From: Amycolatopsis methanolica 239
Lineage (GTDB): Bacteria > Actinomycetota > Actinomycetes > Mycobacteriales > Pseudonocardiaceae
Direction: 5' to 3'
Assembly: GCF_000739085.1 (NCBI RefSeq)
Contig: NZ_CP009110.1
Span: forward strand, 4,712,001 to 4,776,000
DNA length: 64,000 bases
Positions within the stretch are counted from its first letter, which is position 1; each line of letters starts with the position of its first letter. The notes under the pieces were generated by a model. The model was not told the origin of the DNA and did not search any database. It was given only the letters and a program-made list of their open reading frames with translations. Position numbers and translations under genes: made by a program. Shown here piece after piece: positions 36,269-44,414 of the stretch.

Positions 36269-37696
36269 TTAGGGAGCTGAGACCAGCTCCAGCGCGGCAC
36301 CGTTGGCCGCGGTGAGATAGATCTGCTGGTCGACCCGGCCGTCGTCGCCGAGCCGGACGGTTCCGCGCGGCAGCTCGAACACCCCCGGGCGCATAGCCTC
36401 GGAGATGCGCTTCGGATCGCCCGCCCCGACCCGGCGGACCGCGTACCACCACAGCTGGATCGCTTCGAACACCGACACGCTCAACGACGACACCGGCGGC
36501 GCCCAGCGGCCGAACTTGGCCCGGTACCGGGCGAGCAGGCCCGCGTTGCCGTCGGTGGGGAGCTGCTCGATGTAGCCGGACACGCCGAACAGCCCGCGCG
36601 AGGCGGTTTCACCGATCCGCAGCAACGTCGACTCGTCCATCGCGGGGGCGAGGGTGAGGCACTGATCGCGCAGCCCCATCGCGTGGCACTGACGCTCGAA
36701 CGCCGCGGAGTCGGCGCCGACGAAGGTGGACAGGATGATGTCCGCGCCCGAGCACCGGATCTCGTCGATGAGCGGGCTGTAGTCGCGGGTGCCGAACTCC
36801 GCCAGGCGTTCGCCGACCACCCGCGCGCCGGCGCGGGGCAGGAACCGCCGTGCCGCGGCGTGCGTGCTGCGCGGCCAGCAGTAGTCGTTGCCCGCCAGGA
36901 ACCAGCGACGTCCGCCCGCCATGCGCATGAGCGGCTTCACGCCCGCCGCGAGCTGGTCCTCGTGCCGCTCACCGAGCTGCAGGCACAGGCGCCCCCGGCC
37001 ACCGCCCTCGTTCATCAGCGTCTGCACGACGAGCACGTCGGCGCTGGCGAGAGCGCGCGCCACCGCGGCGAACGTCGCGGACGTCGTCGAAACCATGATC
37101 GTTTTGCAGCCCGCGTCGACCAGCCGCTGCGCTTCGGCGACCCCGGTGGCCGGATTCGTGGCGTCGTCCCCGACGAGCAGCTCCACGGGACGCCCGCGCA
37201 CGCCGCCCTCGGCGTTGATCTCCTCGATCGCCAGCAGGGCCAGGTTGTCCACCGCCGCCGCGAAGAGGCTGCCCGGTCCGGATTTGGTCGTCAGCAGGCC
37301 CAGCCTCGGGTTCGGCGAGCGTCCCCGTGCGGTCGGATAGCCCCGGCGGCGCAGGAGCCACTCGAGCCCGGACTCGTCGAGTTCGGCGAACAGCCGGACC
37401 CTGGTGCCCGCCCGGTCCGCGGTGAACCGGAGCGTGATGCGGCCACGCCACGGCTGGTCGTGCGCGATCTCGATCTCGCGGTCCGGGCGGACCGTGGTGA
37501 TCCGGCCGATGATGTCGACCCCGTCCCCACCGGAACCGGCGATCGGCGCGCGCATCGTGACCGCGCTGCCGACGGCGACGTGGTCACAGAGCGCATCGAA
37601 GACCCACCCGGCGCCTTGGCCCGCTCCGAACAGGCTGAACGCCACGGCGGGCGGGGCGTCGGTCCACTCCTCGGCTCGCAGGACAAGTCCGCCCAT
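36269..37696 (-). CDS. Fusion of SRPBCC (START-like) domain and AmiC/NhlC-type amide-binding sensor
   Basis: 475 residues. Residues 1-125 look like an SRPBCC/Bet v 1 fold (MGGLVLRAEEW..., GRITLRFTADRAGTRVRLFAELDE). Residues 133-475 are a periplasmic-binding-protein fold (GLLTTKSGPGSLFAAAVDN, AIEEINAEGGVRGRPVELL, VGDDATNPATGV) like AmiC and rhodococcal NhlC, which sense amides in the cytoplasm. No signal peptide. It lies between the ArsR-like gene and the amidase operon, the place of nhlC. The N-terminal SRPBCC part is unusual and might be a second ligand pocket. Confidence 0.8.
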   Translation of the reverse strand: MGGLVLRAEEWTDAPPAVAFSLFGAGQGAGWVFDALCDHVAVGSAVTMRAPIAGSGGDGVDIIGRITTVRPDREIEIAHDQPWRGRITLRFTADRAGTRVRLFAELDESGLEWLLRRRGYPTARGRSPNPRLGLLTTKSGPGSLFAAAVDNLALLAIEEINAEGGVRGRPVELLVGDDATNPATGVAEAQRLVDAGCKTIMVSTTSATFAAVARALASADVLVVQTLMNEGGGRGRLCLQLGERHEDQLAAGVKPLMRMAGGRRWFLAGNDYCWPRSTHAAARRFLPRAGARVVGERLAEFGTRDYSPLIDEIRCSGADIILSTFVGADSAAFERQCHAMGLRDQCLTLAPAMDESTLLRIGETASRGLFGVSGYIEQLPTDGNAGLLARYRAKFGRWAPPVSSLSVSVFEAIQLWWYAVRRVGAGDPKRISEAMRPGVFELPRGTVRLGDDGRVDQQIYLTAANGAALELVSAP

Positions 37697-37710
37697 CGAC
37701 GCCTTCCAGG

Positions 37711-38052
37711 TCAGGCCGAACGGGCCTCGTCGCTCGTTCGCGCGGTTTCCTCGCTGGCGGCCCGTCCGGCGTCGGCGAGCGCACCCTGGAACAGGTTGTG
37801 CAGCATCTCGATGACGTCGCTGGCGGGCCCGGTCGGATCGACCGAGTAGTAGCGGTAGCGGCCTTCCTTGCGCTCGGTGACCAGTCCGGACGCCCGCAGG
37901 ACGCGGAGGTGACTGGACACCCCGGTGCGGCCGACGCTGTCGATCCGCTCGACCAGCTCGCCCACGCTGCACTCATGGCGTTCGGCCAGGACGGCGAGGA
38001 TCTCGCGTCTCACCGGATCGGCAAGCGCGTCGAACGCCAGCTCCGGGCCCAC
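37711..38052 (-). CDS. nhlD: ArsR-family repressor, NhlD position
   Basis: 113 residues from GTG 38052, which has AAGGAGG 9 bases upstream. Winged helix: ALADPVRREILAVLAERHEC, VGRTGVSSHLRVLRASGLV, KEGRYRYYSVDP. No metal-binding ELCVCD motif in the recognition helix, so it senses something other than arsenite-type metals. It precedes the amide-sensor gene by 14 bases and is the likely repressor of the nitrile operon, relieved via the sensor (role known for NhlD/NhlC of J1; transfer here is inference). Confidence 0.8.
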   Translation of the reverse strand: MGPELAFDALADPVRREILAVLAERHECSVGELVERIDSVGRTGVSSHLRVLRASGLVTERKEGRYRYYSVDPTGPASDVIEMLHNLFQGALADAGRAASEETARTSDEARSA

Positions 38053-38073
38053 GGACAGTCGCCTCCTTGACAG

Positions 38074-38089
38074 GTCAATCACCATTGAC
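38074..38089. promoter_or_regulatory. ArsR-type operator GTCAAT-N4-ATTGAC
   Basis: Perfect inverted repeat GTCAAT-CACC-ATTGAC, 22 bases upstream of the ArsR-like start. The adjacent CATATTGAGCATA region is AT-rich and may hold the -10 element. It suggests autoregulation. Confidence 0.65.
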
Positions 38090-38247
38090 ATATTGAGCAT
38101 AACCCATGCCGCAAGGCTGCGGCCGGTCTTGCGGCTCCGTGACCGCCGTTCGAGGCGGCGGTCTGAACCGATCCGGCCACACCTGGGCGGGTGGGTGGCC
38201 ACCGGGCGTGGTGGGGCCCACGCGGTGACTGGAGCCGTGACGCCTGG

Positions 38248-39051
38248 TCAGTCCCCGTCGCACGGGACGCGCAGATACAGCTCTACTTCCGGGCCCACCC
38301 CGCCGATCGCGCCCGGGCACTCGCGATGCAGACGGACGAGTACGCCGGCGCGTTCGTCCACCACGACGACATGCTCGGCCCCCTCGAGCACACTGGTCGC
38401 CTGGAATTCGCTGTGTGCGACCGGTTGTCGCGTCACGGCGCCACGAACCAGCTCTGTCTGAACGCGGTGGCGGACGAGGCCGGCGATCGACACCAGCGCG
38501 AGGTCGTGCTCGGCGGTGAACTCCGCAAGCTCGCTCGCCCGCGCCATCCGCGTGGGATCGCGCGGGCTGACGAGTTCGCACAGCACACCGGCAGGCCGCA
38601 ACCCGCCCAGGCGGGCGAGGTCGACCGCCGCTTCGGGGAGCTGTGGCCGGTGGAGAACTCCACCGCCGTGCACACGCAGGCCCATCAGGTGCCCCGGCCG
38701 GCTCAAGTCGGCGGCGGCAGTGTCCGGGGAGGCGAGCAACCTGGCGGTATACGCCCGATCCGCCGCCGAGATACCCGTGTGCACACCGTTCTTCGCGTCG
38801 ACGGTGACGGTGTAGGGACTTTCCCTGTCACCCCCGTTCATCGGCCGCAGCTGGAGCCGGTCGCAGTCGGCGCCAGGCAGAGCCACGGCGACCAGGCCGC
38901 AGGTGTGGCGCACCGTGAACGCCATCAGTGCCGGAGTCGCTTTCTCCGCCGCGAAGACGACGGCGCCCTCGGCCCGGTCGTCGTCCACGACGACGACCGG
39001 GCGTCCAGCCGCGATGTCCGTCAGCGCTCGCGCCACTTCCGGGGCCGTCAT
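38248..39051 (-). CDS. RibB-like protein (DHBP synthase fold) with lost catalytic residues
   Basis: 267 residues. Residues 1-205 follow the 3,4-dihydroxy-2-butanone 4-phosphate synthase pattern (VVVVDDDR, DCDRLQLRPM, HTGISAADRAYT, EAAVDLARLGGLRPAGVLCEL), but the catalytic loop RENEGD is reduced to DRAEGA (25-30) and the catalytic GHTEA reads PQLPEA (136-141), losing the His. The tail (210-267) starts like a GTP cyclohydrolase II domain and stops after VRLHREC, without its zinc site. ATG 39051 overlaps the flavin reductase stop. In a flavin-monooxygenase operon it may bind flavin precursors or have a new function. Confidence 0.75.
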   Translation of the reverse strand: MTAPEVARALTDIAAGRPVVVVDDDRAEGAVVFAAEKATPALMAFTVRHTCGLVAVALPGADCDRLQLRPMNGGDRESPYTVTVDAKNGVHTGISAADRAYTARLLASPDTAAADLSRPGHLMGLRVHGGGVLHRPQLPEAAVDLARLGGLRPAGVLCELVSPRDPTRMARASELAEFTAEHDLALVSIAGLVRHRVQTELVRGAVTRQPVAHSEFQATSVLEGAEHVVVVDERAGVLVRLHRECPGAIGGVGPEVELYLRVPCDGD

Positions 39052-39608
39052 GCTTGCCCGGCCGGCGGCACCGGCTCGACCGCGACCAGCCTCCGGAACC
39101 GGCTGGCGTGGAAGACCAGCGGAGCCACGGCCGGATCGGCCAGGAACCGGTGGATACGCAGGATCACCATGGTGTGATCACCTGCGGGAACTTCACGCTC
39201 CACCGAGCAGTCGAGCCACGCCGTCGCGTGCTCCATGAACACCGCCCCCTCGGTGGAGGCGCTCCACTCGATGCCGACGAACCGATCCTCGGCTTTGCCG
39301 GAGAGCTGCAGGCACGCGTCGGCGTGATCTTCAGCGAGCACGCTGATCCCGAGCCGGGCGAGCTCACGCAGTTTCGGCCACGTGGTTGACGAGTTCTGCA
39401 CGCACAGGGAGACCAGCGGCGGATCGAGCGAAGCCGAGGTGAACGCACTCGCCGCCATCCCGACCGCGAGCCCGTCACGCAGGCCGCAGATCGCGGTCAC
39501 CCCGCTGGGAAAGCACCCGAAGGCCCGGCGCAGTGCCTTCCCGTCGGAGGTAGCGGACATCAACTCGATCATCGGCGACACCCCGGGTTCTGGGTAGTTG
39601 GCGGACAC
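39048..39608 (-). CDS. NAD(P)H:flavin oxidoreductase (HpaC-like)
   Basis: 186 residues from GTG 39608 (ATG at 39572 is an alternative). The flavin reductase-like split-barrel pattern is clear: RRAFGCFPSGVTAICG, SAFTSASLDPPLVSLCV, RLGISVLAEDH, GDHTMVILRIHRF. It reduces FMN or FAD for a partner monooxygenase, here most likely the LLM enzyme three genes upstream. Three bases after the lyase stop and coupled to the RibB-like gene. Confidence 0.85.
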   Translation of the reverse strand: MSANYPEPGVSPMIELMSATSDGKALRRAFGCFPSGVTAICGLRDGLAVGMAASAFTSASLDPPLVSLCVQNSSTTWPKLRELARLGISVLAEDHADACLQLSGKAEDRFVGIEWSASTEGAVFMEHATAWLDCSVEREVPAGDHTMVILRIHRFLADPAVAPLVFHASRFRRLVAVEPVPPAGQA

Positions 39609-39611
39609 AGG

Positions 39612-40499
39612 TCACCGCCCGGGGAACCGGCCGGCGCGGACGAGCTGTCCTGGCAGGCGGCGGCCGAGAACCGTCTCCAGCCACTCGGCCACGCGCATCA
39701 CGCAATCGATGTCCACCCCGACATCGATCCCCTCCTCCACGAGGAGGTTGAGCAGATCCTCGGTGGCGATGTTGCCGGTCGCGTTCGGCGCGAAGGGGCA
39801 TCCGCCGATCCCGCCGACGGAAGCGTCGAGCACCGCCACGTCGTTCTCCAGCGCGGCGAACGCGTTGACGTACCCGGTATTGCGGGTGTTGTGCAGATGC
39901 ACCCCGAGCGGGACACCGAGGTGGGCGCCGTCCCGCAGGAGCCTGCGGACCTGGTGCGGAACGCCGACACCGATGGTGTCGGCGAAAACGACCTCGTCCG
40001 CTCCGGCGGCCACCACCTGCTCCGCGAGTGACAGCACGCGTCCCGGGTCGGCCCGCCCCTCGAAGGGACACCCGAACGAGGTCGCGAGCGTCACGCTCAC
40101 CCGGCGGCCGTCCCGATGCGCGGCAGCGACGACACCACCGGCCTCCTCGAGCGACTGCTCGACCGTCCGCCCCTGGTTGCGCTGGTTGAAAGTCTCACTG
40201 ACGCAGAACGCGTAGTGGACCTCCTGGCACGGGGTACCGGCCAACCGCTCGTAACCTCGACGGTTGAGCACCAGCCCGGCGTACGTGACCCCCGCCGTCG
40301 GGTTGAGCGCGGTCAGCACTTCTTCGGCACCGGCCATCTGCGGCACCCGCTTGGGACTGACGAAGCTCACCGCTTCGATACGCTGGCAGCCGGCGCCCGC
40401 CAGGCGCTCGACGAGTTCGGCGCGCACGGCAGGCGCCAGCGTGCCGGGTTCGTTCTGCAGCCCGTCCCGAGGGCCGACCTCGCACAGGGTGACGTCCAT
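39612..40499 (-). CDS. HMG-CoA-lyase-like enzyme (hydroxymethylglutaryl-CoA lyase family)
   Basis: 295 residues of TIM-barrel lyase. EVGPRDGLQNE at the N-terminus, FVSPKRVPQMA, the metal block GVHLHNTRNTGY (HxH) and the catalytic-Cys loop GGIGGCPFAPNATGN match HMG-CoA lyases. It cleaves 3-hydroxy-3-substituted acyl-CoAs to acetyl-CoA or related products. Start ATG 40499 lies behind GGAAAGGAGG. With the operon's CoA-transferase it suggests that the pathway forms a branched 3-hydroxyacyl-CoA before cleavage (inference). Confidence 0.85.
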   Translation of the reverse strand: MDVTLCEVGPRDGLQNEPGTLAPAVRAELVERLAGAGCQRIEAVSFVSPKRVPQMAGAEEVLTALNPTAGVTYAGLVLNRRGYERLAGTPCQEVHYAFCVSETFNQRNQGRTVEQSLEEAGGVVAAAHRDGRRVSVTLATSFGCPFEGRADPGRVLSLAEQVVAAGADEVVFADTIGVGVPHQVRRLLRDGAHLGVPLGVHLHNTRNTGYVNAFAALENDVAVLDASVGGIGGCPFAPNATGNIATEDLLNLLVEEGIDVGVDIDCVMRVAEWLETVLGRRLPGQLVRAGRFPGR

Positions 40500-40574
40500 C
40501 CTGACCGGCCCCTCCTTTCCTTCAGTCAGGCCGATACGGTCGCGGACTGATGTCCGTAACCGCCCCGCACCGGC

Positions 40575-41705
40575 TCACTTGCGCAGGCCCGCCTGCCTCA
40601 GCAGGGGCATCACGTTGTCGTCGAAGTACTTCATCTCTTCGTGGTAGTCCAGGAAGCCGAGGATGGCGCCATCCATGCCGACGTCGGAGAGGGTCTGCAG
40701 CTCGTCGACCACTTGCTCGGGAGTGCCGATGATCGGGTAACCACCCCAGCCGAGGATGAAGCGCTCCTGGTACACGCGAATCTGTTCGGAGAACGACGCG
40801 CTTTGCATACCGAGCACGGCCATCAGGTTCTTCGCGCCTTCGTAGTCACCTGCCTCGAGGATCGCCCGCTTGACCTGCTGTGCCTCCTCTTCCGTGTCAC
40901 GGCAGATGACGAACGCGTACGTCATGACGCCGAGATCACGGTGGTATTCGCCGCGGGCCCGGTCCCGGACCGCCTTGGCGTAGCCCCGTGCGTTCTCCAG
41001 CGTGTCGATCGTGGCGAAGTTGAAGTCGACGTGCTTGGCCGAAAAGTCGATACCCGCCGGCGAATTACCGGCGTTCAACAGCACCGGACGGGGATTTTGG
41101 ACCGGCTTCGGCAAGGACACCCCGCCCTTGACGTGGACGTACCGGCCATCGAAGTCGAACGGCGCGTCCTCGGTCCACAGCCGCTTCACGACCTCGATCC
41201 ACTCGGTGCCGAACTCATAGCGGTCGTCGTGCTCGCGCTGCGCGGCGCCGAACATCTCCATCTCCGGGGTGAACCACCCCATTACCAGGTTCAGTGCGAA
41301 CCGGCCCGCGGAGATGTGATCGATCGTCGCCGATGCCTTCGCCGCTACCAGCGGGTGCACGGTGGGCAGGTGCGAGGTCGAGGCAACCATGATGTTCTCG
41401 GTCTTCGCGGCCAGTCCCGCGGCCCAGGTGTAGGTGTCGAAGTTCGTGCCGTTGAAATTCGTCGATCCACCGAACCCCTTCCACCTCGCAACCGGGACCA
41501 GGATCTCCATGCCGATCTCGTCCGCCCGCTGCGCGACCTTGAGGGTGTGTTCCCAGGTCGCTTCATAGCTCGTCTCGGCCGTGGTCATGGTCAAGCCCTC
41601 GCTGCAGTTGGTGCCGAACAGCCCGAGCTTGAGCTTTTGGTCGTTGTACAGCGGAACGTGCTTGCGGCGGTAGTCCGCGAGTTCCGAATCTGTGTTCTGC
41701 GTCAT
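40575..41705 (-). CDS. LLM-class flavin-dependent monooxygenase (RutA-like)
   Basis: 376 residues of the bacterial luciferase-like fold: KLGLFGTNCSEGL, ARWKGFGGSTNFNG, AAKASATIDHISAGRFALN, VMGWFTPEMEMFG and GWGGYPIIGTPEQVVDEL. Such enzymes use FMNH2 or an N5-oxide/peroxide to attack amides, sulfonates or ring bonds; the ARWKGFGG...F block resembles pyrimidine monooxygenase RutA. The reductase in the same operon would supply FMNH2. Substrate unknown. Confidence 0.85.
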   Translation of the reverse strand: MTQNTDSELADYRRKHVPLYNDQKLKLGLFGTNCSEGLTMTTAETSYEATWEHTLKVAQRADEIGMEILVPVARWKGFGGSTNFNGTNFDTYTWAAGLAAKTENIMVASTSHLPTVHPLVAAKASATIDHISAGRFALNLVMGWFTPEMEMFGAAQREHDDRYEFGTEWIEVVKRLWTEDAPFDFDGRYVHVKGGVSLPKPVQNPRPVLLNAGNSPAGIDFSAKHVDFNFATIDTLENARGYAKAVRDRARGEYHRDLGVMTYAFVICRDTEEEAQQVKRAILEAGDYEGAKNLMAVLGMQSASFSEQIRVYQERFILGWGGYPIIGTPEQVVDELQTLSDVGMDGAILGFLDYHEEMKYFDDNVMPLLRQAGLRK

Positions 41706-41729
41706 CGACGTTTCCTTTCGGGGATCGGG

Positions 41730-42167
41730 TCAGTCCGCGAGGCCGGCAGCCGACAGCGCACCGCGTGCCACGGCCATGTCGTCGGTGTAATGCCCACCAC
41801 TGGCGCCGATTCCGCCGATGATCTCGCCGTCGACGACGACGGGATAGCCACCACCGAACGTCACCAGTCGGGCCGTGTGCGGGATGCCGATCTTCAACGG
41901 CTCGTCGTCCTTGATGAACTCGTGCCACTGGTCGGTGGGAATACCGAATGCGACTGCCGTGTAAGCCTTGTCCTGGGAGATCTGCACCGACAGCAGCGGT
42001 GCGCCGTCCATGCGCAGGAAGGCTTTCATGGTCCCGTCACGGTCGCACACCGTGATCACCATCGGCTTGCCGTTCTCGGTCGCGACCCGGGCGGCGTGAC
42101 TGACGAGCTCCTGCGCGAACTCCGCCGTGATGGTCGAGACACTTGCCGCTTTTTGCATTGCACCCAT
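41730..42167 (-). CDS. HbpS/GlcG-like small protein (DUF336 family)
   Basis: 145 residues matching the HbpS/GlcG fold: AVATENGKPMVITVCDRDG-type N-terminal sheet, AYTAVAFGIPTDQW and the C-terminal GEIIGGIGASGGHYTDDMAVA. ATG 42167 has AAGGAAAG upstream. Members bind haem or small acids and often accompany aromatic and glycolate degradation operons without a defined catalytic role. Confidence 0.8.
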   Translation of the reverse strand: MGAMQKAASVSTITAEFAQELVSHAARVATENGKPMVITVCDRDGTMKAFLRMDGAPLLSVQISQDKAYTAVAFGIPTDQWHEFIKDDEPLKIGIPHTARLVTFGGGYPVVVDGEIIGGIGASGGHYTDDMAVARGALSAAGLAD

Positions 42168-42193
42168 TTCGCTTTCCTTGATTGTGTGAGTCG

Positions 42194-42955
42194 TCACCGA
42201 ACCGACCAGCCGCCGTCGACCGGGATCGCGGCGCCCGTGATGAATGTGGAGTCGTCGCTGGCGAGATACAGACCGAGTGAAACAACTTCCTCCGCGCGAC
42301 CGAGCCGCCCGACGAGGTGACCTTCTTCGAACCCCTGCCAGATCTCCTCCTTCGCCTCGAGCCCGCTGACGAAATTGCGGGGCATCTGGGTGTCCACAAC
42401 ACCGGGGCAAATGGCGTTGACCCGGATCCCGTAGGGGGCGAGATCCACCGCGGCAGCCTTGGAGAACATCGCGAGCCCCCCTTTGGCCGCTCCATACGCG
42501 GCCATGTTCGCGAACGCCACCAGCCCGCCGACCGAGGAAACGTTGATGATCGATCCCCCGTGCTCTTTCATCAGCGGCGCGATCTGTTTGGTGATCAGGA
42601 AAACACTCTTGAGGTCGATGTCATGGACGCGGTCCCACTCTTCCTCGGTCGTCTCCAGCAGCGGCTTGCCGAGGATGATGCCGTGGTTGTTGTAGAGCAC
42701 GTCCACCTGATCGAACCGGCGGCGCACTTCCGTGACGAACTTTTCACACCCGGCCGTGGTCGCCAGATCAGCCGCCACAAAGGAGAAGTCGTAACCCTTG
42801 TCCCGCAGCTCCTTCGAAAATTCGCTGCCGACCGCCTCGTCGAGGTCGGTGCCAAGAACCCGGGCGCCTTCCTCACTGAACAGACGACAGGCCGCCTGTC
42901 CTTGTCCGCCCGCGGCACCGGTGATGACAACAGTCTTGTTGTCGAGCTTGCCCAT
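42194..42955 (-). CDS. Short-chain dehydrogenase/reductase
   Basis: 253 residues. The cofactor motif is GAAGGQG at about 12-18, NNHG replaces NNAG, active-site Ser lies in INVSSVGG, and YGAAKGG carries Tyr-Lys. The C-terminus ITGAAIPVDGGWS is standard. D53-D55 (GTDLD) in the second beta strand suggests NAD rather than NADP. ATG 42955 is behind AGAAGG. Probably oxidises a hydroxyl intermediate in this operon's pathway. Confidence 0.85.
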   Translation of the reverse strand: MGKLDNKTVVITGAAGGQGQAACRLFSEEGARVLGTDLDEAVGSEFSKELRDKGYDFSFVAADLATTAGCEKFVTEVRRRFDQVDVLYNNHGIILGKPLLETTEEEWDRVHDIDLKSVFLITKQIAPLMKEHGGSIINVSSVGGLVAFANMAAYGAAKGGLAMFSKAAAVDLAPYGIRVNAICPGVVDTQMPRNFVSGLEAKEEIWQGFEEGHLVGRLGRAEEVVSLGLYLASDDSTFITGAAIPVDGGWSVR

Positions 42956-42971
42956 TTGACCTTCTCTTTCG

Positions 42972-44174
42972 TCAGATGATTCCCCGTGAGGCCCAACGTT
43001 CACGCTGCGCCTCGCCCACGCCGAGCAGCCCGCCGTAGACCTCGTCGTTGTGCTGACCGAGTTCCGGCCCCAGCGAACGAACGGCGCCTGGCGTTCCCGA
43101 CAGTCGCGGAGCGACGTTCTGCATCGGGAACTCGCCGAGCTTGTCGTGCACCAACCGCACGATCGCCTGCCGGGCCTGGAAATGCGGGTCTTCGAGCATG
43201 TCGGCAGCCGTGTAGATCAGTCCGGCCGGCACCCCGGCCTCGTGCAGCCTGGCCAGCAGGTCCTCCGCCTTGAGCGTGCGGGTCCACCCCGACACCAGCC
43301 GGTCGAGCTCCTGCTGACGCTGCCCACGCGCGAGGTGGGTGCGGTAATCCTCGTCCTCCCGCAGATCCTCGCGGCCCATCACGCCGCACAACCGGTGGAA
43401 AACCGTGTCCTTGTTCGCCGCGATCAGCACCTCGCCGCCGTCCTGCGTCGGGTACACGTTGCTGGGTGCGACGCCAGGAAGCACCGACCCGGTGCGCTCA
43501 CGCCGCGAACCGGCGAGTTCCCACTCCGGTATCAAGGACTCCATGAGCGCCAGCACGGCTTCGTATATCGCCGAATCGACGACCTGTCCGTGTCCGGTGC
43601 GTTCCCGTGCCAACAAGGCCATCACGGCGCCGAGGGCCGCGAAGGTGCCGGCGAGAGAATCCCCCAGGGAGATCCCGGTACGGCTCGGCGCCCGGTCAGG
43701 TTCACCGGTGACGTGGCGGACCCCACCCATCGCCTCGCCGATGGACCCGAACCCCGCGCGCCGTGAATACGGGCCAGTCTGGCCATAGCCCGTCACGCGC
43801 ACCAGGACCAGTCCTGGGTTTATTGTGGATAGTTCATCGTAGCCGAGTCCCCAGTTTTCCAACGTTCCCGGCCGGAAGTTCTCCACCAGAACATCCGCCT
43901 GAGCCACCAGCCGGCGCATGATTGCCTGGCCGTCCGGTTCCCGGAGGTTGCAGGTGACGGACTTCTTGTTCCTGGCGATGATGGGCCAGGACAAGGAAAC
44001 ACCTTGCGGAAGCTGACTTCCCCACTTCCGCATCGGATCGCCACCCCGCGGATCCTCCACCTTGATGACCTCAGCTCCGAAGTCTCCTAACAATTGCGAG
44101 CAAAAAGGTCCCGCGATCAGAGAACCGCTTTCGACCACCCGGATCCCGGACAACGGTCCACCACTCCCTGTCAT
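42972..44174 (-). CDS. Class III CoA-transferase (CaiB/BaiF family)
   Basis: 400 residues. SGIRVVESGSLIAGPF, GDFGAEVIKVEDPRGGD, NKKSVTCNLREPDG and LVENFRPGTLENWGL are classical; the catalytic Asp is D172 (RTGISLGDSLAG). It moves CoA to a carboxylic acid. It is the first gene of the seven-gene operon and diverges from the AraC regulator across 240 bases, where I find no clear operator. Confidence 0.88.
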   Translation of the reverse strand: MTGSGGPLSGIRVVESGSLIAGPFCSQLLGDFGAEVIKVEDPRGGDPMRKWGSQLPQGVSLSWPIIARNKKSVTCNLREPDGQAIMRRLVAQADVLVENFRPGTLENWGLGYDELSTINPGLVLVRVTGYGQTGPYSRRAGFGSIGEAMGGVRHVTGEPDRAPSRTGISLGDSLAGTFAALGAVMALLARERTGHGQVVDSAIYEAVLALMESLIPEWELAGSRRERTGSVLPGVAPSNVYPTQDGGEVLIAANKDTVFHRLCGVMGREDLREDEDYRTHLARGQRQQELDRLVSGWTRTLKAEDLLARLHEAGVPAGLIYTAADMLEDPHFQARQAIVRLVHDKLGEFPMQNVAPRLSGTPGAVRSLGPELGQHNDEVYGGLLGVGEAQRERWASRGII

Positions 44175-44414
44175 GGACAGGAGTATCCGGTGCCGAAGAA
44201 CCGCGAGGCTATCCGCGGAGCGAACGACCCGGTGCCCGCGAACGCAAACCCTGGTGGATCCGGACTCGGCGTCCGCGACGCGCAAGTTGATTATCCGCAA
44301 TACGCAACGTCAAGCCACAGCACCACCGGATCGAGGCGAACAGAGGTCGGCATGCAGAGCACGGTGGTAGCCTCGGCGATCGGTTACCGGAACGGGGACG
44401 ACGGAGTCCGCTGC

